A DNA stretch of 64,000 bases from Saccharomonospora azurea NA-128 (GCF_000231055.2 NZ_CM001466.1:221624-285623); one strand, 5' to 3'. Shown: positions 8,169 through 17,448, counted from the first letter of the stretch. The notes: a model not told the origin generated them from the sequence alone. Numbers and translations are program-made.

Positions 8169-11100
8169 TCAGCGCTGCGGTTCGATCCACACGTTGCGGT
8201 AGCGGACCTCGTTGCCGTGGTCCTGTAGGAGGATCCGCCCGGCGGTGGGGCCCTCGGGGCGGCCGTTGCCGGTGGGGCCGGCGAGGGCGACGTCGTCGTG
8301 GACGGTGACCCCGTTCCACACCACCGTGACCCGGGCGTCCTCGACCTTGTTCCCGTCGTCGTCGAAGCGGGCGGCGCGGAACGTGATGTCGTAGGTCTGC
8401 CACATCTCCGGTGCTGTCGCGGCGTTGACGTCGGCGGCCTTGAACTTGTAGATCGCGGCCGCGTCGTCGTCGTTCAACGGGACCTTGCCGTAGGAGTCGA
8501 GGACCTGAACTTCGTAGCGTTCCTGCAGGTACACGCCGCTGTTCGCCCGGTCCTGGCCGGTGACGTCCGGTGGATACTCCGGCAGCCAGAACTCGACGTG
8601 CAGGCGGAAGTCCTCGAAGGACTGCTCGGTGCGGATGTCTCCGCAGCACACCTCCATCGCGCCGTCGACCAGCGGCCACTGCGCCGTGCGGCCGTCGGTG
8701 TGTTGCCAGGCGCCGCGGTTCTGCCCGTCGAACAACGTGATGCGCTCGCCCTGCCGGTGCACCGTGATGAGGTCGAGATTGACGTGCCCGATGTCGTCCG
8801 GTCCGTGGGTGTAGGTGATGGTGTTGTGCCCTGCTCGGAGTCGCACGGATTCCGTCCGGCTGGACCAGCTGTCCCAGTCGCCGGTGCTGAGCAGATCGAT
8901 CTGCCTGGGTTCGCGGCCGTTGACCGCCATGCTGAGGCTCTTGGTGCCCTCGGCGGGGTTCGGGCCGTTGGAGTAGCGCAGTCCGATGTCGTGAACGCCG
9001 CCGCGTTCCACGGTGACGTGGAACGTCGTGGACGCGCCCTCGGTGCCGTAGCCGTCGACGAACCCACCGCCCGAGTATCCAATGTGGTTTGTGGCGATGG
9101 CCGCGCCGCCGGAGAGCGTCGCCTCCTCGGCTTCGTACGTCGTCACCGGCGGCTCCGCGCCCGGCAGCCGGTTGAGCGTGTACCAGGCTTCGGTGCTCCA
9201 CAGCGACTGACCGTCGGCCGAGGTGAACGGCCTCGGCGAGCGGACGTGCACCACGCGATCGGGGCGTAGGCCGGCGATGGTCAGCGTGACCGTGGTGCCG
9301 TCCTCGGACAGCGTCGCCGACGTCACCGGGAGAGTCTCCTCGTCGACCTTCGGTCCGCCGTAGTTCGGCGTCGGCACGTACCGCCACTGCGTGACCCGGT
9401 AGTGAGCCGCCAGGTCCTGCGCCGTCTCCTCCGACACGGGACGGGTGTATTCGAGCTCGAACCCGCCCGGCACGGCGCGCATCGCGCGGATGTCGAACGC
9501 GTTGTCGCCGGTCGGGGTCAACTTCTGCAGGCCGTGGGTGAGCTTGCCCTCCTGGCCCCAGTTGCCTCCCGCGCCGAGGCCACCCAGGTAGATCGCGCCG
9601 TCCGGGCCCGTGGTGATGCGGTTGACGCCCACCTCGAGTCCCTGGGTCATCCGGAACACCGCGCCCTGGTACTCGCCCTTCACCTTCTCCACGAAGGCGC
9701 GTTGGATACCGCCGTAGGTGACGTCGCCGAACAGGAGCTGCCCGGCGAACGGGCCTTCCTCGACCGACAGCGGTGTGCTGGGGGAGTTGGCGATCTCGTT
9801 CTGCGGCAGCCACAACACCGGCTTGGTCACCGGCTGCTCGTCGAAGGGGCCGGCCGGATTGGTGTAGTGGTTGAAGAACCGGTCCTGCTTGATGTGGACG
9901 AGCTTCGAGGCGGGAAGCCAGCCGCCCTGGTTGTCCGTCACGAACAGCTCGTCGCCCGGACCCCAGCCGAGGCCGTTGGGCGTGCGCAGCCCGCCCGCGA
10001 CGTGGGAGACCTCGCCGGTCCGGCGGTTCACCTTGATCGTCGTGCCGCGATTCTCCGACGGCTGAGGATCGGTGGTGGCGCCACCGTAGTCGATGGCCAC
10101 CGACAGGTTCGCGTAGAAGAAGCCGTCGCGGTAGAGCAGTCCGAAGGCGAACTCGTGGAAGTTGTCGCTGAACGGCCAGGTCGCCACCGTGTGGTACTCG
10201 TCGACGACGTCGTCGCCGTCGACGTCGACCAGTTCGGTCAGCTCGTGCTTCTGCGACACGTAGATCGTGCCGTCGACGACCGCCAGGCCCATGGGCTCCT
10301 TCAGCCCCTCGGCGACGCGGGTGACGCTCACCGTTTCCGGGCTGGTGTCGCCGGTGACGTTGTCCAGCAGGTAGACCTCACCCGTGACGTTGTCCGTGCC
10401 GCCCCAGGTGGCGATCGCCAACCGGCCGTCGGGAAGCCAGTCCATCGCCGACACCTGTGGCTCGAACCCCTCGGGACGGAGATCGGTGAGTGCGTAGTTG
10501 GGGTGCACGTCGGTGAGCGGCATCCCGTCGCCCGGCGTGTCGGTGCCGCTCTCGCACTCCTTGCGGCCCGGCGCCGTGACGCGGACGACGTCGGCGTCGG
10601 TGCTCAGCACCGAGCTCGGCATCACCTCGAAATCCGCTGCGCCGGGCGGCCGCCACTCCAGCGTCACCTGCTGCTCGCCGGTGCGGTCGAAGTGCTCGAC
10701 GAGCAGCGAGTGATATCCGGTGGTGAGGCGGGTGGTGCCCTCCTTCGGCTCGGCCGCGTGCAGACCGTCGTGGTCGATGACGACGTCGTCGTCGATCGTG
10801 AGTCGCGAGCCGTCGTCGCTGGTGAGCCGGAACGTGTACTCGCCGTCCTCGGCGACGTCGAGGTTGGCGATGGCGTGGGAGACGAAGTGGTCGTCGATGC
10901 CACCGAAGTCCTCGGTGGAGGTCCAGTCGATGGCGGGCTTCAGCACGTCGACGTTGGGAGTCTGACCGGGTTTCAGTGTGCAGATCTCGCTCATCGGCTG
11001 CTGCACGTCGTACACCCGCAGGGTGACACCCGGTTCCTGCGGGGGAATGTCGGCCTGCGCTGCGGCGTGGGCCGGGAGGAGGAGTCCGGTGGTGACCATC

Positions 11101-11177
11101 GAGGCGGTGAGGACGCTGACGACTCTGACGGTGGTGTTGCGTCCGGATGGGCGGCGGCGGGACGGTTTCGGCTGCAT
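8169..11177 (-). CDS. secreted multidomain carbohydrate-active protein (PA14, beta-propeller, CBM6/35-like, DUF1080)
   Basis: A 1002-aa exported protein; ATG behind GAGGAG. A signal peptide covers about residues 1-42 (basic start, hydrophobic core, AHAAAQA). It is followed by a PA14-like domain (about 50-200, with TFRLTSDDGSRLTIDDD), a glucose/sorbosone-dehydrogenase-type beta-propeller (about 225-580, with GEVYLLDN, RTPNGLGWGPGDELFVTDNQ, GPDGAIYLG), a CBM6/35-like carbohydrate-binding module (about 690-815, starting TYEAEEATLSGGA), and a C-terminal DUF1080 concanavalin-like domain (about 825-1002, with LFDGQNRGAW, NSGVYLQERYEVQVLDS). DUF1080 proteins include 3-keto-glycoside hydrolases, so extracellular glycoside processing is likely. 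It is monocistronic, with palindromic repeats on both sides. Confidence 0.85.
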   Translation of the reverse strand: MQPKPSRRRPSGRNTTVRVVSVLTASMVTTGLLLPAHAAAQADIPPQEPGVTLRVYDVQQPMSEICTLKPGQTPNVDVLKPAIDWTSTEDFGGIDDHFVSHAIANLDVAEDGEYTFRLTSDDGSRLTIDDDVVIDHDGLHAAEPKEGTTRLTTGYHSLLVEHFDRTGEQQVTLEWRPPGAADFEVMPSSVLSTDADVVRVTAPGRKECESGTDTPGDGMPLTDVHPNYALTDLRPEGFEPQVSAMDWLPDGRLAIATWGGTDNVTGEVYLLDNVTGDTSPETVSVTRVAEGLKEPMGLAVVDGTIYVSQKHELTELVDVDGDDVVDEYHTVATWPFSDNFHEFAFGLLYRDGFFYANLSVAIDYGGATTDPQPSENRGTTIKVNRRTGEVSHVAGGLRTPNGLGWGPGDELFVTDNQGGWLPASKLVHIKQDRFFNHYTNPAGPFDEQPVTKPVLWLPQNEIANSPSTPLSVEEGPFAGQLLFGDVTYGGIQRAFVEKVKGEYQGAVFRMTQGLEVGVNRITTGPDGAIYLGGLGAGGNWGQEGKLTHGLQKLTPTGDNAFDIRAMRAVPGGFELEYTRPVSEETAQDLAAHYRVTQWRYVPTPNYGGPKVDEETLPVTSATLSEDGTTVTLTIAGLRPDRVVHVRSPRPFTSADGQSLWSTEAWYTLNRLPGAEPPVTTYEAEEATLSGGAAIATNHIGYSGGGFVDGYGTEGASTTFHVTVERGGVHDIGLRYSNGPNPAEGTKSLSMAVNGREPRQIDLLSTGDWDSWSSRTESVRLRAGHNTITYTHGPDDIGHVNLDLITVHRQGERITLFDGQNRGAWQHTDGRTAQWPLVDGAMEVCCGDIRTEQSFEDFRLHVEFWLPEYPPDVTGQDRANSGVYLQERYEVQVLDSYGKVPLNDDDAAAIYKFKAADVNAATAPEMWQTYDITFRAARFDDDGNKVEDARVTVVWNGVTVHDDVALAGPTGNGRPEGPTAGRILLQDHGNEVRYRNVWIEPQR

Positions 11178-11350
11178 TCACGCTCCTCGTGGCGTGGCGG
11201 ATCGCTGCGGGGTCGATCACCGGGCAACACGTGTGGAGTGCCGACGCGTCGTGCACGTGACGATAGAAGTCCGTCACGCGGCCGTCGAGAGGATTTTGTT
11301 CAATTCATGCAGAACGAGTAGTGCGATACCCAGAAGTCGCCCTCAGCATC

Positions 11351-11418
11351 GTGTCCGCGCTTCCCGTACGCGTGTTCGCGCCGTGCGACGCCAACACGCG
11401 TACGCAGACGGCGGACAC
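11351..11418. repeat. intergenic palindromic repeat, copy 2 (68 bp)
   Basis: Same architecture and length as copy 1: GTGTCCGC...CTTCCCGTACGCGTGT on the left and ACACGCGTACGC...GCGGACAC on the right, differing at only a handful of positions. It lies just after the stop of the APC permease gene on the minus strand, so both 68-bp copies occupy a 3'-end position. Confidence 0.8.
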
Positions 11419-11435
11419 GGCTGTGTCGGGGACGG

Positions 11436-12815
11436 TCACTTGCCGAGCTTGCCCGGATCGAATGTCGTGCGGCGTTCGACGAGCGCGTTGATCAGCCAGA
11501 AGAGGAGGCCGATCGCCAGCAGGATGCCCGCCACGATGTACTCCGTGGCGGGCCGGCCGGACAGCGGGCTCGCGAAGAACGCGCAGGTCACCGCTCCCAG
11601 GATCGGTACCCAGGTCGGTGCGCGGAAGTGTTCGTGCTCGACCTCGTCGCGCCGCAGCACGAGCACGGCGATGTTGACGACCGTGAACACGGCGAGCAGC
11701 AGCAGCGACGTCGTGCTGCCCAGATCGGCGATCTCCAGCGTGCTCACCAGGATCACCGCGAGCAGGCTGGTGAACAGGATCGAGACCCACGGCGTGCGGC
11801 GGGCCGGGTGCACCACGGCGAACGGCGACGGGATGACGTGCTCCTGCGCCATGCCGTACACGAGCCTGCTGGCCATCATCATGTTGATCAGGGCGGTGTT
11901 GGTGACGGCGAACAGGGCGATCAACGAGAAGACGAACGGCGGGAACCACGGCGCCGCGGCCTGCACGACCAGGAGCAGCGGTCCGTCGGAGGCGGCCAGC
12001 GTGTCGGTCGGCACGAGGGTCGAGGTGATCAGCGCGATCAGCAGGTAGATGGTGGCGGTGATGCTCATTCCGAGCAGGAGAGCGCGCGGGAACGACCTGG
12101 TGGGGTTCTTGGTTTCCTCGGCCATGTTGACCGAGTCCTCGAAGCCGACCATCGCGAAGAACGCGAGTGCGGTGGCCGAGGTGACCGCGAGCAGCGGCGT
12201 GGTGTCGGGATCGAACCTCACCAGCCGACCGGGGTCGGGGTCGATGTCGGGGCTGTGCGTCCCGGTGAACAGGGCGTAGGCACCGAACACGATCACGATG
12301 AGCAGTCCGGTGATCTCCACACAGGTCAGGACCACGTTCATCCGGACCGACTCGCTGACGCCCCGGAAGTTGATCACGGACAGGAGTACCAGGAACCCGA
12401 TCGCCACGAGCCACGCCCAGCCGGAGACGTTCTCACCGACGATCGCCTCCAGGTAGTCGCCGCTGAACGCCTGCGCCGCGGACGATGCCGAGGTGATGCC
12501 CGAACTCATCACCGCGAACGCGATGAGGAAGGTCAGAAGGTGCACGCCGAAGGCCTTGTGCACGTACAGCGGCGCGCCCCCGGCCCTCGGGTACTTGCCG
12601 ACCAGCTCCAGGTAGCTGAACGCGGTGAGGAAGGCGACGACGAAGGCGATCAGGAAGGGCAGCCACAGCGCTCCGCCGACCTTGCCCGCGACCTCGCCGG
12701 TGAGCGCGTAGATCGTCGTCCCGAGGATGTCCCCGATGATGAAGAACAGCAGCATCCGGGGGCCGATCGCCTTCTTGAGGGCGACCTTCGGCACGGCAGG
12801 GGGCTCGCCGGGCAC
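11436..12815 (-). CDS. APC family amino acid permease
   Basis: A 459-aa polytopic inner-membrane protein with about 12 hydrophobic segments. The first half shows the APC signature region LLFFIIGDILGTTIYALTG (TM1, the unwound Gly-rich substrate site) and YLELVGKYPRAGGAPLYVHKAFG (TM3 and loop). AMVGFEDSVNMAEETKNP is the conserved TM6/loop with the Glu-Glu-Thr-Lys-Asn-Pro motif. It would import an amino acid or related amine by proton symport; the substrate is unknown. The start is a GTG at 12813-12815 with AGAGGAG 6-7 bases upstream; the ORF extends 35 codons further without a usable site. An inverted repeat lies in the leader at 12847-12878. Confidence 0.85.
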   Translation of the reverse strand: MPGEPPAVPKVALKKAIGPRMLLFFIIGDILGTTIYALTGEVAGKVGGALWLPFLIAFVVAFLTAFSYLELVGKYPRAGGAPLYVHKAFGVHLLTFLIAFAVMSSGITSASSAAQAFSGDYLEAIVGENVSGWAWLVAIGFLVLLSVINFRGVSESVRMNVVLTCVEITGLLIVIVFGAYALFTGTHSPDIDPDPGRLVRFDPDTTPLLAVTSATALAFFAMVGFEDSVNMAEETKNPTRSFPRALLLGMSITATIYLLIALITSTLVPTDTLAASDGPLLLVVQAAAPWFPPFVFSLIALFAVTNTALINMMMASRLVYGMAQEHVIPSPFAVVHPARRTPWVSILFTSLLAVILVSTLEIADLGSTTSLLLLAVFTVVNIAVLVLRRDEVEHEHFRAPTWVPILGAVTCAFFASPLSGRPATEYIVAGILLAIGLLFWLINALVERRTTFDPGKLGK

Positions 12816-12846
12816 GTTCTTCTCCTCTGTCGCGAAGTGCGCGGCG

Positions 12847-12878
12847 CGTCCGGGCGGGGGTGTGGCCCCGCCCGGACG
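12847..12878 (-). terminator. 13-bp perfect hairpin in the permease leader
   Basis: CGTCCGGGCGGGG (12847-12859) pairs perfectly with CCCCGCCCGGACG (12866-12878) around a 6-base loop. It lies about 30 bp upstream of the permease start on the same strand. It could be an upstream terminator, or an attenuator or operator of the permease; position alone does not decide. Confidence 0.4.
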
Positions 12879-13022
12879 TCGGGTGCCGCGGTGGTGGTAC
12901 GTCCGCGGGGGACTACCCACTCTGCGACGAGGCGATGCGGCACGGACGTGGACGCGGTCGGGCCACGGGCGAGGAACATGAGCGGGAGATCCGGTGGAAG
13001 CGGAAGGTCAGCTCGGCGAGAA

Positions 13023-13065
13023 CGCTCGGACTCCGCTGCCGAGCCCGTGCAGTGGAGTCCGAGCG
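13023..13065 (-). terminator. terminator hairpin after the lipoprotein gene
   Basis: CGCTCGGACTCC (13023-13034) is the exact reverse complement of GGAGTCCGAGCG (13054-13065), giving a 12-bp stem with a 19-base loop, 22 bp beyond the lipoprotein stop on the minus strand. Confidence 0.55.
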
Positions 13066-13087
13066 AGAGTGCCCGTTCGGGCGAGGC

Positions 13088-14173
13088 TTACGTCGTGACG
13101 GTGAGCTCCGCGGTGAACGGTTCCCAGTCGTGCACCTTGGCGGAGTTTCCGGCACCGACCTTGACCTGTGGTTCCACCACCACGGTCACGGACTCGGTGT
13201 CGGCGGGGATCTGGAACACCGCGTTGCTCTGGAACGCGCTGCGGAGACCGGAGGGATCGTTGTCCGGTCGCACCGTCTTGCCGTTGTCGAGCGTGAGGTG
13301 CATGGTCGACTCGTCGAAGCTGGTGGCGCTGAACTCGGCCCAGCTCATCTCCACCGAGAGATACACGTTGCTGGCGTCGGCCCACCCGTCGCCGCCGTCG
13401 CCGCGGTGGAGCCAGGGCGTCACGAAGGCGCTCTCGACGGAGCCGGCCATCCGCTGCGTGTCACCCGTCCACCCGGTGAACGTCTCCTCGAACTCCTCGG
13501 CTGAGGTGACGTCGACGCCGTGGCCGACGGTCTCGTAGATGTGGTCGACGTCGCTGGCGACGCGATGCCCGTCGATCAGGCTCAGGCTCTGGAACTTCCC
13601 GTCGGTCTCCACTTCGAGCACGGCGGAGTCCGGGCCCCGGTCCTCCGGCACGCTGACCACGATCGTGCCCCGGTGCATCGTGCCCTCGGAGGTGTCGAAC
13701 ACCTCGAACACGGCGTTGCCGTCGATCGCCACGGACACCTCGCTGTCGGGAATCTCCCCACGCGGTTCCCATTGCGGGTCGTCGGAGGTGTACTCGACGG
13801 CGTAGAAGGTCTGCCCCTCGGCGGGATGGACGGCCTCGATCGGCTCGCCGGTGTCCGTCGTTCCGGGCGAGGAGCCGGTGAGGTCGGCGTACAGGTCGGC
13901 CGTGATCGTGTCGAGCTGCGCGATGCCGGTGATGCTCAACTCGACCCCGGGCGCGAGCACGCGGGCGTCGTCGGAGTCGTCGACGTCCGAGAACGAAGCG
14001 TCGATCGACCTGCTCGTCACTCCCGCGAGGTCGGCCTCGGCCTGGAACGCGTCGTCGGGGACGTCGGCGGACGCCAGGTCCGCGTCGGCCCCTCCTCCAC
14101 ACGCGGGGAGCACGAGCGCCGCCGCTGTCGCCAGACCCGCCATCGCAGCGGGACGTGCACGGAATCTACGCAT
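13088..14173 (-). CDS. exported lipoprotein of unknown function
   Basis: 361 aa. The N-terminus has Arg-rich residues, a hydrophobic stretch (AMAGLATAAALVL) and the lipobox LPAC near residue 25, so the mature protein should be lipid-anchored at the outer face of the membrane. The rest is acidic, low in cysteine and beta-rich, with two regions of similar character (VELSITGIAQLD... and the C-terminal FTAELTVTT). No catalytic motif is recognised. It is followed by a perfect hairpin and faces a divergent secreted nuclease gene across 285 bp. Confidence 0.65.
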   Translation of the reverse strand: MRRFRARPAAMAGLATAAALVLPACGGGADADLASADVPDDAFQAEADLAGVTSRSIDASFSDVDDSDDARVLAPGVELSITGIAQLDTITADLYADLTGSSPGTTDTGEPIEAVHPAEGQTFYAVEYTSDDPQWEPRGEIPDSEVSVAIDGNAVFEVFDTSEGTMHRGTIVVSVPEDRGPDSAVLEVETDGKFQSLSLIDGHRVASDVDHIYETVGHGVDVTSAEEFEETFTGWTGDTQRMAGSVESAFVTPWLHRGDGGDGWADASNVYLSVEMSWAEFSATSFDESTMHLTLDNGKTVRPDNDPSGLRSAFQSNAVFQIPADTESVTVVVEPQVKVGAGNSAKVHDWEPFTAELTVTT

Positions 14174-14458
14174 TGTTCTTCAGGTACCCCTTCGTTGCGC
14201 AGCATGGACTGCACACAGCCGCTCGTCCGTGCGCGGTCGTCGACCACGCGCACGCCCCGAAACGCCCCGGCCGGTGTCTCAGCGGCCTGAGCGTAAACGG
14301 TCACAGTGGGATCTTTCGGGCCTCGTGGTGGTGTTCACACCGGACCGCCGTTGTTCGCCCCTGAGCCATCCGGCTGGTACGTGCTCGTCGACCTCGACCT
14401 TCACGGTGATCGAGTTGATCATTGTTCGAGCTGATCACTCGACGACCTGGAGGTTGCT

Positions 14459-15109
14459 GTGCCCCACACGTCGATTCTGTCCCTTCGAGCGTGGCTCGGC
14501 GTCGTGCTCGCCACGGTGGTCACGGCGGCCCTGCTCGTCGCCGTGGCCCAGCCCGCGGCGGCGACGGCTCCCCGGATCCCCACCAAGGCGACCGCGCAGG
14601 CCGAGCTCAACGCGCTGCGCGTGGCTCCGGAGGGTTCCATGACGGGCTACTCGCGCGACGCGTTCCCGCACTGGAACGCCGTGTCCGGAAACTGCAACGC
14701 CCGGGAGGAGGTGCTCAAGCGCGACGGCATCGACGTCACCGTCGGCAACGACTGCTACCCGACCTCGGGCCGCTGGTACAGCCCTTACGACAACGTCACC
14801 GTGTACTCGGCCTCCGAAGTGGACATCGACCACGTGGTTCCGCTGGCGGAGGCGTGGCGGTCCGGCGCGAGCAGCTGGACCACCAGCAAACGGGCGGACT
14901 TCGCCAACGACCTGTACTGGCCGCAGCTGAGGGCGGCGAGTGCGGCGTCGAACCGCGCGAAGGGCGACCGCGACCCCGCTTCCTGGAAGCCGCGCGCCAC
15001 GTATCACTGCACGTACAGCAAGATGTGGATCCGCACCAAGTACGCTTGGGGGCTCAGCGTGCAGTCCGCCGAGAAGAGCGCGCTGCAGAGCATGCTCAGC
15101 ACCTGCTGA
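14459..15109 (+). CDS. secreted HNH endonuclease (DUF1524-type)
   Basis: A 216-aa protein with a signal peptide (RAWLGVVLATVVTAALLVAVAQPAAA, cleavage after an AxA near residue 37). The nuclease core carries DIDHVVPLAEAWRSG (the HNH Asp-His metal/catalytic site), FANDLYWPQLRAAS and ASNRAKGDRDPASW, the conserved Asn and Lys-Gly-Asp segment. Two cysteine pairs fit an extracytoplasmic enzyme. Such secreted actinobacterial nucleases degrade DNA outside the cell. The GTG at 14459 has a GGAGG 6-7 bases upstream. The 86-aa gene follows after 12 bp. Confidence 0.85.
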   Translation: MPHTSILSLRAWLGVVLATVVTAALLVAVAQPAAATAPRIPTKATAQAELNALRVAPEGSMTGYSRDAFPHWNAVSGNCNAREEVLKRDGIDVTVGNDCYPTSGRWYSPYDNVTVYSASEVDIDHVVPLAEAWRSGASSWTTSKRADFANDLYWPQLRAASAASNRAKGDRDPASWKPRATYHCTYSKMWIRTKYAWGLSVQSAEKSALQSMLSTC

Positions 15110-15121
15110 CGGGAGTTCGCC

Positions 15122-15382
15122 ATGCCGGACCTGGTCTCGACCATCAGCGCCACCTCCGACGGTGTCATGACCAACGAGGTGGGGGTGATCACCGGAGACC
15201 TCGAACTGCACACCTCCTGCGGCGAGGACGGGACGTTGAGTCTGGCGATCCGCTACGTCGGCGCCCACGAGTGGTACACGCTCCAGGGCGCCGACTACCG
15301 CCTGCACGACCCACGGGACCACGAGGTCGTGCACCGTCTGCTGGTGAACCTCCTCGACCGGCCCGGCCCGCGGCGCCGCTGA
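15122..15382 (+). CDS. small conserved-looking protein of unknown function
   Basis: 86 aa, starting ATG 12 bp after the nuclease stop with GGGAG upstream, and ending 16 bp before the DapA-like gene, so probably in one transcript. It has two short beta-rich stretches (VGVITGDLELHTSC, LSLAIRYVGAHEWYTLQGA) and a C-terminal helix (EVVHRLLVNLLDRP). No export signal or membrane segment. The spacing next to the nuclease could suit an immunity or accessory protein, but that is a guess. Confidence 0.6.
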   Translation: MPDLVSTISATSDGVMTNEVGVITGDLELHTSCGEDGTLSLAIRYVGAHEWYTLQGADYRLHDPRDHEVVHRLLVNLLDRPGPRRR

Positions 15383-15398
15383 CAGGAGACTCGCCGTC

Positions 15399-16298
15399 GT
15401 GACGTTCACCGGGCTCAGCGCTTTCCCGCTCACGCCGCTCGTCGACGACGCGGTGGACGAGGACGGCGTCGCGACGCTCGTGCGGCGCCTGAGTGCCGCG
15501 GGGGTCGACTCGATCACGGCCCTCGGTTCGACCGGCGGGTACGCCTACCTCACCCGGCAGGAGCGGGCCACCGTGGCGCGGCTGGCCGTCCAGCACGCGG
15601 GGTCGACGCCCGTGTTCGTCGGCATCGGCGCGCTGCGCACGTCGCAGGTGCTCGCGCACGCCGAGGACGCGCAGCGGGCCGGAGCAGCCGGGTTGCTGCT
15701 GGCGCCGATGACCTACCAGCCCCTCACCGCCGACGACGTGTTCACCCTCTTTCGCACGGTCGTCGAGAACAGCTCGGTGCCCGTCATCGTCTACGACAAT
15801 CCCGGCACGACACACTTCACGTTCGGCCTGGACCTGTACGCGCGGATCGCGGAGTTGCCGGGCATCGCGTCGATCAAGATCCCGGGTGTGCCCGCCGATC
15901 TCGCCGAGGCACGCGAGCACGTCGCGAGGATCCGCGCCGTCGTGCCCGAGCGGGTGACGATCGGGGTGTCCGGCGACGCCGCGGCGGCGACGGGGCTGGC
16001 CGCCGGGTGCGAGGCCTGGTACTCGGTCATCGGCGGCACCCTGCCCGAACTCGCCCTCCGCATCACCCGCGCGGCGCGCACCGGCGATCACCGGGCGGCG
16101 CTGGCGGAATCCGAGCGGCTCACCCCGCTGTGGGAGGCGTTCGCGACCCTCGGCGGCAGCCTGCGCGTCACCGCCGCGATCGCCGAACAGCGGGGACTGG
16201 TGCGGCGCTCGTGCCTGCCGCTGCCGATCCTCGGACTCGACGACGCCGAGCGTGCCCACGTGGCCCGGCTGGTCGACGCTCTCGGCCTCGACTCCTGA
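15399..16298 (+). CDS. dihydrodipicolinate synthase/N-acetylneuraminate lyase family protein
   Basis: A 299-aa (beta/alpha)8 barrel of the DapA superfamily, which forms or cleaves C-C bonds with pyruvate through a lysine Schiff base. Visible landmarks: TALGSTGGYAYL in the place of the usual GTTGE, the catalytic Tyr in VIVYDNPGTT, and the Schiff-base Lys in IASIKIPG. The altered GSTGG motif argues against true DapA (lysine synthesis) and for a paralogue acting on another 2-keto acid. The start is a GTG at 15399 behind AGGAGA. It ends 16 bp from a convergent VOC gene. Confidence 0.85.
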   Translation: MTFTGLSAFPLTPLVDDAVDEDGVATLVRRLSAAGVDSITALGSTGGYAYLTRQERATVARLAVQHAGSTPVFVGIGALRTSQVLAHAEDAQRAGAAGLLLAPMTYQPLTADDVFTLFRTVVENSSVPVIVYDNPGTTHFTFGLDLYARIAELPGIASIKIPGVPADLAEAREHVARIRAVVPERVTIGVSGDAAAATGLAAGCEAWYSVIGGTLPELALRITRAARTGDHRAALAESERLTPLWEAFATLGGSLRVTAAIAEQRGLVRRSCLPLPILGLDDAERAHVARLVDALGLDS

Positions 16299-16314
16299 CC
16301 GGACTGCGGTCGCC

Positions 16315-17082
16315 TCAGTCCTTCTTCGGCGACCCCACCTCGAACTCGGTGCCGAACGGATCGGTGATGACCGCGAGCCGTCCGTAGATCATGTCGAACG
16401 GTTCCTGCGTGGTGCCGCCGAGCTCGACGGCCCGGCGGGACGTCTCGTCGGTGTCGGCGACCTGGAACAGCGTGCCCCAGCGGGACTTCGAGGCCGAGGG
16501 ATCACCGAGGATGCCACCGATCTCGTGGCCGTCCGGTCGGCGCAGGAACGTGAAGTCCATGTCCGGCATGTCGGAATTGGAGTCCAGTGTGTAGTCGAAG
16601 AGCGCGGCGTAGAAGTCGCGGGCGGGTTGCGGGTCCGGAGTGACGAGGTCGTTGCGGAGCAGGGTGTTCGGTTCGTTCACGAGCTCGCAGCCGAGGTGCG
16701 CACCCGCCTGCCACAGGCCGAAGGTCGCGCCGGTGGGGTCCTTGATGATCGCCATCCGGCCCTGGTCCATGACGTCCATCGGCTCGGACATCACGGTGCC
16801 GCCCGCGCCGTCGACCTTGGCGGTCGTCGCGTCGCAGTCGTCGGTGGCGAAGTAGAGGTTCCACCAGAAGTCGGTCGCGTCCGGGTCGGGGTTGGCCATC
16901 ATCCCCGCGACCGCCTTACCGCGGAGCCGGCAGATCGTGTAGCGGCCGGTCTCCTCGGGTCCGACGTCGAACTCCCAGCCGAACAGGGAGCCGTAGAAGT
17001 CCATGGCGCGATCCAGCTCGGGGATGCCGAGGTCGATCCAGGTCGGTGTCCCGGGGGGCTGGGCGGTGGTCAGCTCGGTCAT
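16315..17082 (-). CDS. VOC (glyoxalase-fold) protein with two domains, Cfp30B-like
   Basis: 255 aa containing two vicinal-oxygen-chelate modules: residues ~10-125 (PTWIDLGIPELDRAMDFYGSLFGWEF ... DPTGATFGLWQ) and ~135-250 (VTPDPQPARDFYAALFDYT ... DPFGTEFEV). The layout and motifs resemble mycobacterial Cfp30B (Rv0577), a two-domain glyoxalase-like antigen; the metal ligands are not obvious in either half. The ATG at 17080-17082 is preceded by GGGAGAG; a longer start would add an unrelated Ala/Gly-rich stretch. Convergent with the DapA-like gene. Confidence 0.85.
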   Translation of the reverse strand: MTELTTAQPPGTPTWIDLGIPELDRAMDFYGSLFGWEFDVGPEETGRYTICRLRGKAVAGMMANPDPDATDFWWNLYFATDDCDATTAKVDGAGGTVMSEPMDVMDQGRMAIIKDPTGATFGLWQAGAHLGCELVNEPNTLLRNDLVTPDPQPARDFYAALFDYTLDSNSDMPDMDFTFLRRPDGHEIGGILGDPSASKSRWGTLFQVADTDETSRRAVELGGTTQEPFDMIYGRLAVITDPFGTEFEVGSPKKD

Positions 17083-17211
17083 CGTCTCTCCCGCGAGGGC
17101 CGTGTCGGGCTGGGTCTGCCGGTGTGCCGGACCGCCCACGGCGGCGGCCCGCATGCCGCCGCATTCCCGGCCCCTCGGGCGTCAAACACCGACCGGACCG
17201 CGCCGGGAACG

Positions 17212-17448
17212 TCAGCAGCAGCGGGAGCCCGGGTCGGTGTCCATCCGGTCGACCTTCGCGCGTTCGAAGTCGCGCCGCGACATCGGCTGCGCGTCGGGAT
17301 GGTGCCGCCGCAGGTGCGTCACGTAGTGGTCGTAGTCGTTCTCGCCGACGACCTCCTTGACGTACCACTGGACGGCACGCCACCCGCGGGCGAACGCCGC
17401 CCCGGCCCTCGCGAGGCCGGGACGGCGCAGCTCCGTACGGTCGGTCAT
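17212..17448 (-). CDS. YbdD/YjiX family small protein (CstA partner)
   Basis: 78 aa. It has the family core VVGENDYDHYVTHLRRHHPDAQPMSRRDF and a C-terminal CC pair. YbdD/YjiX proteins are small cytosolic partners almost always encoded directly after cstA/btsT. The ATG (17446-17448) overlaps the cstA stop in an ATGA arrangement, showing translational coupling; the longer ORF start inside cstA is not needed. Confidence 0.88.
   Translation of the reverse strand: MTDRTELRRPGLARAGAAFARGWRAVQWYVKEVVGENDYDHYVTHLRRHHPDAQPMSRRDFERAKVDRMDTDPGSRCC

Noticed and set aside
9402..11321. 639-codon plus-strand ORF
   Set aside because: Antisense to the secreted PA14/DUF1080 gene; no domain motifs of its own.
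15122..15382. Immunity protein for the secreted HNH nuclease
   Set aside because: Only position supports this; the 86-aa protein has no known immunity motif, and the nuclease looks like a general secreted nuclease rather than a toxin.
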